Assembly: GCF_017427765.1 (NCBI RefSeq) | Contig: NZ_JAFRSC010000008.1 | Span: forward strand, 1-57,322 | DNA from: Methanobrevibacter sp. | Lineage (GTDB): Archaea > Methanobacteriota > Methanobacteria > Methanobacteriales > Methanobacteriaceae | Reading direction: 5' to 3' | DNA: 57,322 nucleotides | Part shown: in pieces, positions 50,866 to 57,322 of the stretch | How the letters are laid out: each line of letters starts with the position of its first letter | How positions within the stretch are numbered: the stretch's first letter is position 1 | Translations under genes and position numbers: made by a program | Notes under the pieces: generated by a model | Database searches by the model: none | What the model was told of the DNA's origin: nothing | What the model saw: only the letters and a program-made list of their open reading frames with translations

Positions 50866-52571
50866 TAGCAATCACCTTTCAAGTAATCAGCATGGCAGAA
50901 ATCAATGAAGTTATCAACAATCTCCTCGATATTGTCGCTGTCATCAATGATTTTTCCATCATCCATAAAGATTGCTCTGTTACTTAATTCCTTAATGAAG
51001 TCAGTGTTGTGTGAAATCATAACAATAGTAATTCCATACTCTTTTGAAATCTTTTTAAGTGAATTGGTAACGTCTCTTAAGGTGACAGGGTCCAAATCAC
51101 CGAACGGTTCATCTAAAAGCAGGAATTTAGGTCTTGAAATTAAAATCAATGCAAGCATTACACGCACTTTCTGACCGCCTGACAGTTCATAAGACCTTCT
51201 GTGCAATATATCCAAGTCCAAATCCAGACTTTCAAATATGTCTGCCACAGCTTCTTTGGTGGCTGTTTCAGGAAATCTTGGGAACAAATCATTTAAAATT
51301 TCAGCATCCAGACCAATTTGTTCCAGACGGTGTTTTGCTTCAGTTTCAGGCAAATCAGTTAACTGATAAAATGAATCCAAAAGCTCATCACCAATACCTA
51401 TTTTTTTAGCCCTTTCCTGAGCCTCTTTTACTACATCCTGGTTTTTATAACCTAATCTTGTAGCTAACTGACTCAATACTGTTGCATAATGAGTTAAAGC
51501 AAATTCCTGGTGCATGAAACCCAATTTGGAACGTATTTTCATACGGTCAATTCCCGGAACTTCAATGTCTCTCCATTCCCCATCGACATAGTATAAAACA
51601 TCCCCTTCATCAGGATAGTCAAGTCCGCCAAGCATTCTTAAAAGAACAGTTTTACCAGCACCGCTTGGTCCGATAATGCTTAATATATTTTCATTTTGAA
51701 CTTTGAAGTTAATGTCTTCCATCTGAAGAACTTCACCACCAGTCAGGAGGTAGAATCTTTTATAGATATTTTTTGCTTCGATTAAATCCTCATCGGTTGC
51801 GACATTTTTAATATCGACAATAGGTTCCATATCCTCCATGAATTTATCGCAGATTTCATCTGCAGAACCTTCATCAGCAATTTCACCATCTTCAAGCAGA
51901 ATTACTCTGTCCGCCAAGTATTTTTGTACATCAGGCAAGTGAGAGACAAGAATAACGGTAATGTTTAACTCTTCATTGATTTTTTTAACTGCATCCAATA
52001 TTTCTTGTTTTGTTTTAGGGCATGCCATTGTAGCAGGTTCATCAAGAAGTAAAGCTTTTGGTTGTTTTGCAAGCTGACGGGCCATGATAAGTCTCTGTTT
52101 TTCACCGCCACTGAGAACTGATGCATAATGATCCTTTTTATGAGTTAGTGAAACCAATTCAAGAAGTTCATCTGCCTCCTGGCCAAATTCACTTTCGGCA
52201 GTTTCAAAATTAGTATCCCCTTCATCAAAGTATCTTCTGGCGTATAATTTTCTCAATACATTTTCACGCACAGTATCCGGCCAAAGACCGAAAGACCTTT
52301 GAAGATGGATTGCTGTTTCTTTTTTAAGCTTATTGTAATAGTATTGGGAAGACTTCTCATCGATGCTGACATCACCAACAGTGATTTTACCTGCATCAAT
52401 GTGTTCAACACCTCTCAAAGCTCTTAAAAGTGTTGTTTTACCTGAACCACTTTTTCCCATGATTCCAAGGATTTCACCTTCCTTTACTTCAAAACTGACA
52501 TCTTTAAGTGCCTTGACTTTAGTTCCATCATCCAGTTCATAATCTTTACTTACATTTTCAACTTTTATCAT
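50865..52571 (-). CDS. atwA: Methyl-coenzyme M reductase component A2 (AtwA), double ABC ATPase
   Basis: The 568-aa soluble protein has two ABC ATPase domains and no membrane domain. NBD1: Walker A GKSGSGKTTL, signature LSGGEKQRLIM, Walker B ALLLDEPATMACP. NBD2: Walker A GPSGAGKTVLL, signature LSGGQKVRVM, Walker B FLLLDEPFGDLDP. AtwA takes part in the ATP-dependent reductive activation of methyl-CoM reductase in methanogens. I prefer the ATG at 52571 (MIKVENVSKD). Its stop overlaps the uspA start by one base. Confidence 0.92.
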   Translation of the reverse strand: MIKVENVSKDYELDDGTKVKALKDVSFEVKEGEILGIMGKSGSGKTTLLRALRGVEHIDAGKITVGDVSIDEKSSQYYYNKLKKETAIHLQRSFGLWPDTVRENVLRKLYARRYFDEGDTNFETAESEFGQEADELLELVSLTHKKDHYASVLSGGEKQRLIMARQLAKQPKALLLDEPATMACPKTKQEILDAVKKINEELNITVILVSHLPDVQKYLADRVILLEDGEIADEGSADEICDKFMEDMEPIVDIKNVATDEDLIEAKNIYKRFYLLTGGEVLQMEDINFKVQNENILSIIGPSGAGKTVLLRMLGGLDYPDEGDVLYYVDGEWRDIEVPGIDRMKIRSKLGFMHQEFALTHYATVLSQLATRLGYKNQDVVKEAQERAKKIGIGDELLDSFYQLTDLPETEAKHRLEQIGLDAEILNDLFPRFPETATKEAVADIFESLDLDLDILHRRSYELSGGQKVRVMLALILISRPKFLLLDEPFGDLDPVTLRDVTNSLKKISKEYGITIVMISHNTDFIKELSNRAIFMDDGKIIDDSDNIEEIVDNFIDFCHADYLKGDC

Positions 52572-52657
52572 TCTCATGCCCCATTTTATAATACATTATC
52601 TATATTTCTGAAACTATTTATATTTTATAGAACAATATTAAAAAATAAGTGATAAAA

Positions 52658-52951
52658 ATGGCTAGCGACAATAAAATTAAAGAATATAGGGACAGTTTGG
52701 AACAGGAAAAGATTATGATTGAAACTCATTTTGCAAACATGGAAAGAATCCTTAAAGACAATCCAAAACTAGACCAGCAAAAAGCATTTGCACTACTGAC
52801 TAACTTTAACACATTAAACGTTCAATACGAACAGTTATGCAATGACCTAATAACATTTATCAGGATATTTAATGAAGATGAAAAAGAAATCAGACTCTAC
52901 AAAACCGATGAGTTAGTAGAGATTTTAGAAGAGAAAATCAGTCAATTTTAA
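52658..52951 (+). CDS. Unknown small helical protein
   Basis: The 97-aa protein (MASDNKIKEYRDSLEQEKIM and onward) is predicted to be all helical with charged repeats and no membrane segment. GTGATAAAA precedes the ATG at 52658; a longer frame starts with a GTG at 52649. It is divergent to atwA and its 3' end overlaps the zinc-ribbon gene by 4 bp on the opposite strand. The function is not known; its genomic pairing with atwA may be chance. Confidence 0.55.
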   Translation: MASDNKIKEYRDSLEQEKIMIETHFANMERILKDNPKLDQQKAFALLTNFNTLNVQYEQLCNDLITFIRIFNEDEKEIRLYKTDELVEILEEKISQF

Positions 52952-53487
52952 CTGTCATAAAAAATTGACACACTTCCGTAACCATTTGCAGTTGAATTTT
53001 CAGCTACAACCTTACCATTTCTTAAAAGCTGAATGGTAAGCTCACCTTCTCCACCATATTTTTCAGCCTCTATTTTAACATCATCCCAGGCAGCACAATC
53101 CAGGGAAACTGAAGTTGATCCGGAACCTGATTTTTCTATTAAGTAGTTTGGATCTCCCATTTTGGCATACCAGCTGCCATTGTATAAAATTGAAGCTTTA
53201 TAAGGATAAGAAGATGACTGATGTTGACTTCCATCATCATAAATAACATTTAATGTTTCATCTTTTGAAGGTTGGGAATTATTATAAATAAAAGAAAATA
53301 ATAACAAAGCAACGACAATAATACCCAAAACAATAATCACTTTTTTACCGAAACCTACATTCCAACCTTTACTACGTTTAGTTTTATTCGCCTTTTTTAA
53401 ATTTTGATTAGAAAGAAGGTAGGCACAGTTATCACAATATGTAGATGAGGATGCATTTTCATATCCACATCTTGGACATTTTACCAT
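52948..53487 (-). CDS. Zinc-ribbon membrane-anchored protein
   Basis: The 179-aa protein starts MVKCPRCGYENASSSTYCDN with two CxxC pairs, then a basic linker, one membrane helix (KKVIIVLGIIVVALLLFSFI, about residues 48-67), and an external domain of about 110 residues rich in Ser, Tyr and Gly (YPYKASILYNGSWYAKMGD, LTIQLLRNGKVVAENST). The layout (cytosolic zinc ribbon, one helix, extracellular beta domain) is common in Methanobacteriales. The function is not known. Confidence 0.75.
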   Translation of the reverse strand: MVKCPRCGYENASSSTYCDNCAYLLSNQNLKKANKTKRSKGWNVGFGKKVIIVLGIIVVALLLFSFIYNNSQPSKDETLNVIYDDGSQHQSSSYPYKASILYNGSWYAKMGDPNYLIEKSGSGSTSVSLDCAAWDDVKIEAEKYGGEGELTIQLLRNGKVVAENSTANGYGSVSIFYDS

Positions 53488-53587
53488 AAATTTAAAACCT
53501 TTTACATTTCTTATGAAAACTTTATAAAAATACTTATATTTAAAGTTAATGGAAAATCAGTATTTTTTACTAATACTTGATTAAAAA

Positions 53588-55339
53588 TTAGTGGTAATAA
53601 TTATAGACATTTTCAGCCGTTTTTTGATTCATGCCCTCTATTTTAGCCAATTCCTCAACTGATGCATTTTTAATGTTATCAATTGTGCCAAATTCTTTTA
53701 AAAGATTCATCTTTCTTTTTTTACCGATTCCAGCGATATCATCAAGTGAAGAGGCTGATATGTTCTTGCTGCGAAGTTTTCTGTGATAGGTAATTGCAAA
53801 ACGGTGAGATTCATCACGCACTTGCTGAAGCAGATGCAGAGCATTATTGTTTTTAGGAATTATGATTGGTCTAGAGGAGTTAGGGATAAATATTTCTTCA
53901 AATTCCTTTGCAAGACCAATAATAGGTATATGAGTAAGATTCAATTTTTCCAATACTCCACAAGCCATACCCAACTGTCCTTTACCTCCATCAATGACTA
54001 TCAGGTCAGGTTCGGGGTCTCTGTCTACCATTTTTAATCTGCGGGTCAAAAGTTCCTCCATCATTGCAAAATCGTTAGGTCCGGGAGTTTCCATTTTGAA
54101 ATGTTTATACATTTTTTTGTTGGGTTTTCCATCCTTAAATGATACTTTAGATCCAACTGCAAACTTACCTGAAATATTACTTATATCATATCCTTCAATG
54201 ACATGAGGCAGTTTTTCAAGTTTCAGATACTTCTTAAGTTCAATCAGTGCGGATTCCATTTTTTTCTTCTGGTGTTTTATAATCTCGGCATTCTTACGGG
54301 CCATCTTTACAAGACGCAGTTTGACTCCTTTTTGAGGAACCTTGATATGAACCTTGTTTCCTCTCAAATCACTTAACCAGTCCTGCAATAACTCCTTATC
54401 TTCAATGTCCTCATCCAAAAGAATCTGTTTTGGAACGTGCCTGTTGTATCCGTAATACTGCTGGATAAATGCAAACATAATCTCTGAAGATGAATCATAC
54501 TGGGATGCGCTCATCAAAAAGTCGTCTCGTCCAACGATTTTACCGTTTCTTATCGGCATTATAATAACTACAACTTCATCGTCGCCCGGAGCAATAGCTA
54601 TTACATCCTGGTCCAAATCATCATCCACCAAATCAACAAACTGCTTTTCCATAATCTCTTCGATTGATGCAATCTGGTCTCTTAAAACAGCTGCCTTTTC
54701 AAACTCTTCATTTTCAGCTGCCTCCATCATTTCCTTTTTAAGGTTTTTTACTATAGCAGAATATTTGCCCTGAAAAAACAAATCAATTTTATTGATTATT
54801 TCTGAGTATTCCTTCTCTGAAATATTACCTGCGCATGGAGCGTAACATAAATCTATCTGGGAATTCAGACATGGTCCGTCCATATTGCGGCAGGTTCTAA
54901 TCTTAAATAATGATTTTAAAAATTTGACAGTTTGCTTAACTGATCCGACATCGGTAAAAGGTCCGAAATAAACTCCATTTTTAGTCACATTTCTGGTAAT
55001 CACCAAACGTGGAAACTTTTCATCAGTAATTTTAACGTAAGGATATCTCTTATCATCCTTAAGCTGAACATTATATCTTGGGCGATGCTTTTTTATCAGA
55101 GTGGCTTCCAAAATCAGCGCTTCCTTTTCAGAGTTGGTGATAATGTATTCCAAACTGTGGAAATGACTCATCAGTATCTGAGTTTTTGGCCTGTCCAGTT
55201 TTTCTCTAAAATAAGATTTGACTCTTTTAATGAGGTTTTTAGCCTTACCAATATAGATGATGGTATCGTTTTCATCCCTCATTATGTAGACACCGGGTTT
55301 ATTGGGCAAATTATCAGGCGATTTAACTTTTGTAGACAT
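53588..55339 (-). CDS. uvrC: Excinuclease ABC subunit C
   Basis: The 583-aa protein makes the two incisions in nucleotide excision repair. Domains are the GIY-YIG nuclease (GVYIMRDENDTIIYIGKAKN, residues about 15-95), a Cys-rich region (CRNMDGPCLNSQIDLCYAPC, a probable [4Fe-4S] site), a UVR motif (NEEFEKAAVLRDQI), the RNase H-like endonuclease domain (DGGKGQLGMACGVL) and a helix-hairpin-helix end. The start at 55339 has AGGTGATATA and comes 8 bases after the acidic DUF3320 protein gene. Presence of UvrABC in an archaeon reflects old transfer from bacteria. Confidence 0.95.
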   Translation of the reverse strand: MSTKVKSPDNLPNKPGVYIMRDENDTIIYIGKAKNLIKRVKSYFREKLDRPKTQILMSHFHSLEYIITNSEKEALILEATLIKKHRPRYNVQLKDDKRYPYVKITDEKFPRLVITRNVTKNGVYFGPFTDVGSVKQTVKFLKSLFKIRTCRNMDGPCLNSQIDLCYAPCAGNISEKEYSEIINKIDLFFQGKYSAIVKNLKKEMMEAAENEEFEKAAVLRDQIASIEEIMEKQFVDLVDDDLDQDVIAIAPGDDEVVVIIMPIRNGKIVGRDDFLMSASQYDSSSEIMFAFIQQYYGYNRHVPKQILLDEDIEDKELLQDWLSDLRGNKVHIKVPQKGVKLRLVKMARKNAEIIKHQKKKMESALIELKKYLKLEKLPHVIEGYDISNISGKFAVGSKVSFKDGKPNKKMYKHFKMETPGPNDFAMMEELLTRRLKMVDRDPEPDLIVIDGGKGQLGMACGVLEKLNLTHIPIIGLAKEFEEIFIPNSSRPIIIPKNNNALHLLQQVRDESHRFAITYHRKLRSKNISASSLDDIAGIGKKRKMNLLKEFGTIDNIKNASVEELAKIEGMNQKTAENVYNYYH

Positions 55340-55347
55340 TATATCAC

Positions 55348-57322
55348 CTAATTTAGTTCAACATAATCATCAACAATTTTAACACGATTATTTGCAATCA
55401 TCAAATCCAAGACACCATTGATTCTGGTAGCGGTCTTTTTGGAAGTGGATTTGAATCCGAAATTACGTGAAGTCTCTTTGGCAATTTGTCCTGTAGTTAT
55501 GTTTGATTTATGTAAAAGTACAAGTTCGATGCTCTTTGCTATTTCCTCATCAGATATAAGTTCAATATTAGGTTTGTTTCTTTTTCTGATTATTACATTA
55601 TTATTTGAAGCATCATATAAGAAATCACCAATTCTTATAATATCTCCTGAGTTTTCTGCATTTTCAATAGCTAAATTCACAGTCTTTTTCAAATTGGAAC
55701 CTGCTCTTTTAATATTGCAGCTATCCTTAACACGGTTGGTTACTTCCTTAATGTGGATTGGTCCTTCAATGTCGACTATATTTTTAATTGACTTTGAAAC
55801 ATCAGAAATCGGTTTTGAGTACAATTCATCCTGGGAGGTTAAACCAATATCTGTAGCCTGAACATAGTCAATGATTTCATCTTCAAGTTTTCTTTTGCCC
55901 GGAAGCTTTTTATCATCAAACGCTTTTAAAGTATTGTCTTTTTGATGTCTTTTCTTTTCAATTTCTTTATAATCATCATTAGCTGATTGGATGATGTCTT
56001 CTAAAGCCTGATCTTTTAAGTCTTCTCTTCTGTGCTGTTCATTGACAGTAACAATAACATTATCATCACTGGCTATTTCTTTTTCAAGCTCTTCCATCAT
56101 CATTTCCTGTTTAATTCTTTTTTCCTCTTTTTCGGCAAATGATAATTCCTCTTCCATTTGGATAATTTTATCGGAATCATCATCGCTAGGTCTTGAAAGG
56201 TAATCATTAGGGTCATATTCCTCAGTTCTGTCAACAACTGAAACATAATCTATTTGAGTAGGATTTTCAATTTCGTTTAGTGATTTGTTGATGTATTGCA
56301 TGTCCTTTTTAAATCCTTTAATGGAATCTTTAATGGAGCGGCTTTTATGCTCCTTGTAATAAACATTGTTTTTCCTTAAAGGATTTGTAACATCATTAGC
56401 TCCTTTATAATAAGCTTCATCACCGGATTCAACTGGATTCTCTTCAGTAAGTTCATCACTGAGCTCTTCACTTTCAGCATTATCTTCCTGTTTGAAATCA
56501 GGAGTTTCAATCTCCTCATCAACATAACGGTCCTGAATATCCCTTTCTTCAAATTCTTCATTAATACCCAGAGTTTCAATCTCCTCATCAACATAATGGT
56601 CTTGAATGTCTTCTTCGTTGACGCTACTTTCTGGAGTTTTATCAAATACCTCATCCATAAATTCACTCATGGCTTCATCTATAACACGTGTAGCTTCCCT
56701 GTGAATGTCATCATCATAATCATCATTGTCCAAATCCGGCAAATTATCATTGAAAATATTTAATTCTTCATCTTCTTCAAAGAAATCATCTTTAGGGGTT
56801 GGTCTTTCAAGCGGAATGTCATTAACTTTTCCGTCTATGATAACTTCTGCTTCCACAACATCATCATCACTTGGAGCAGGTTTGAACATTTTCATATCTT
56901 CATCATCAATGATTTCGCCTCTAAGGGTTTCGATTTCTTCACTCTCCAATCTAGACTCCCCTGCAACCACTTCAGAAATTATTGATTTGACAAAGCTGCC
57001 TCTTCCGGATTTATGTTTGGTCTGGTTGATTTGGTCAACTTCAAAATTATCATCATTATCAGTCTCTTCATCGTAAATGTGTTCAGTTTCATCACCGCTG
57101 TGGTCAACGTAAATGTAATCATCATCAGAGCCCAAATCAACTTTTTTATCTTCAGCATCATTGGAATCAATATTATCTTCTACATTAACATCACGAGAAT
57201 CAAAATCATCATCTACATTAACATTAACATCACGAGAATCAAAATCATCATCTACATTAACATTAACATCACGAGAATCAAAATCATCATCTACATTAAC
57301 ATTAACATCACGAGAATCAAAA
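55348..57322 (-). CDS. Very acidic protein with C-terminal DUF3320 domain (5' end outside window)
   Basis: The frame is open from the stop at 55348 to the right edge (658 codons). The C-terminal about 180 residues include VDIEGPIHIKEVTNRVKDSC, RAGSNLKKTVNLAIENAENS and RIGDFLYD, the pattern of the DUF3320 domain found at the end of large DUF4011-type superfamily 1 helicases. The preceding about 450 residues are a disordered stretch dominated by Asp, Glu, Asn and Ser. The start is not in the window, so the helicase part may lie to the right. A TTG at 57135 has no ribosome-binding site and is not a start. Repeats of 13 residues run to the edge. The gene is upstream of uvrC by 8 bp. Confidence 0.75.
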   Translation of the reverse strand, partial: FDSRDVNVNVDDDFDSRDVNVNVDDDFDSRDVNVNVDDDFDSRDVNVEDNIDSNDAEDKKVDLGSDDDYIYVDHSGDETEHIYDEETDNDDNFEVDQINQTKHKSGRGSFVKSIISEVVAGESRLESEEIETLRGEIIDDEDMKMFKPAPSDDDVVEAEVIIDGKVNDIPLERPTPKDDFFEEDEELNIFNDNLPDLDNDDYDDDIHREATRVIDEAMSEFMDEVFDKTPESSVNEEDIQDHYVDEEIETLGINEEFEERDIQDRYVDEEIETPDFKQEDNAESEELSDELTEENPVESGDEAYYKGANDVTNPLRKNNVYYKEHKSRSIKDSIKGFKKDMQYINKSLNEIENPTQIDYVSVVDRTEEYDPNDYLSRPSDDDSDKIIQMEEELSFAEKEEKRIKQEMMMEELEKEIASDDNVIVTVNEQHRREDLKDQALEDIIQSANDDYKEIEKKRHQKDNTLKAFDDKKLPGKRKLEDEIIDYVQATDIGLTSQDELYSKPISDVSKSIKNIVDIEGPIHIKEVTNRVKDSCNIKRAGSNLKKTVNLAIENAENSGDIIRIGDFLYDASNNNVIIRKRNKPNIELISDEEIAKSIELVLLHKSNITTGQIAKETSRNFGFKSTSKKTATRINGVLDLMIANNRVKIVDDYVELN
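57188..57322 (-). repeat. 39-bp perfect tandem repeat in the acidic DUF3320 protein gene
   Basis: Copies start at 57188, 57227, 57266 and 57305 (the last cut by the window edge after 18 bases) and appear identical at the DNA level. Each encodes 13 residues, FDSRDVNVNVDDD, in frame. A shortened variant lies just before, at about 57170-57187. Confidence 0.9.

Noticed and set aside
52649..52951. Antitoxin or toxin pair formed by the 97-aa protein and its neighbour
   Set aside because: The neighbour is convergent and is a zinc-ribbon membrane protein; nothing supports a toxin-antitoxin module.
57135..57135. Start of the acidic DUF3320 protein at 57135
   Set aside because: The codon is TTG without a ribosome-binding site and the frame stays open with protein repeats to the window edge.

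Overview
The window is an AT-rich chromosomal segment of a methanogenic archaeon, almost certainly a gut- or rumen-type Methanobrevibacter (Methanobacteriales). The evidence is the methanogen-specific genes methenyl-H4MPT cyclohydrolase (mch), AtwA (methyl-CoM reductase activation component A2), beta-RFAP synthase of methanopterin synthesis and a CfbC-type NifH homologue of F430 synthesis. An archaeal lipid geranylgeranyl reductase and transcription factor S agree with this. A choloylglycine (bile salt) hydrolase and a giant adhesin-like protein with polymorphic repeats point to a host-associated lineage. GGTGAT-type ribosome-binding sites, TATA boxes and T-rich hairpin terminators are typical. 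I see no insertion sequence with an intact transposase, no CRISPR array, no rRNA and no complete tRNA.

Layout: 1-5206 is a secreted adhesin-like protein on the minus strand that runs off the left edge and carries three nearly identical 366-bp repeats. 5.5-7.9 kb is a two-gene operon (NAMPT, then bile salt hydrolase). 8-9.2 kb holds two tandem rubrerythrins, followed by a DUF4013 membrane protein and mch. 11.3-15.7 kb has two large repeat proteins (BspA-type LRR and a 26-residue HEAT/LRV solenoid). The second heads a minus-strand cluster with a nitroreductase, a ClC channel and an alkyltransferase-like protein. 18.3-20.4 kb has an orphan LytS-type 5TM sensor, a frameshifted DUF2225 gene, an IS605-like terminal hairpin and a 45-residue zinc-ribbon protein. 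21.3-24.9 kb has zinc-ribbon proteins (one is TFS) and a probable energised membrane complex (DUF2162, ExbB-like, DUF2149/ExbD-like) followed by two paralogous 4-TM proteins.

25.1-33.1 kb: PaaK-type ligase with an ACT protein, lipase-like hydrolase, methanopterin gene, M14-like hydrolase, ferritin, NudC, MalY aminotransferase, a second nitroreductase and an HdeD-like protein. 33.2-39.6 kb: an unknown gene with strong operator-like inverted repeats, tandem iron-sulfur flavoproteins, serS, an HxlR regulator facing a promoter without a gene, and a second solenoid protein. 39.6-47 kb: ArsC-like, YgjV-like, HAD, MFS and PPOX genes, then the operon purF-U32-cfbC-ogt. 47-57.3 kb: the operon ferredoxin-GGR-galE-unknown, atwA-uspA, a zinc-ribbon membrane protein, uvrC, and a very acidic DUF3320 protein that runs off the right edge through a perfect 39-bp tandem repeat.

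The main functional themes are methanogenesis cofactors and enzymes (mch, mptG, cfbC, atwA), oxygen and redox defence (rubrerythrins, ferritin, flavoproteins, nitroreductases), DNA repair (uvrC, Ogt, ATL) and host interaction (adhesin, bile salt hydrolase, BspA-like protein). The most plausible under-described system is the DUF2162/ExbB/DUF2149 membrane complex with its two 4-TM partners. The family of solenoid proteins sharing an MGxxDRF start is the next candidate.
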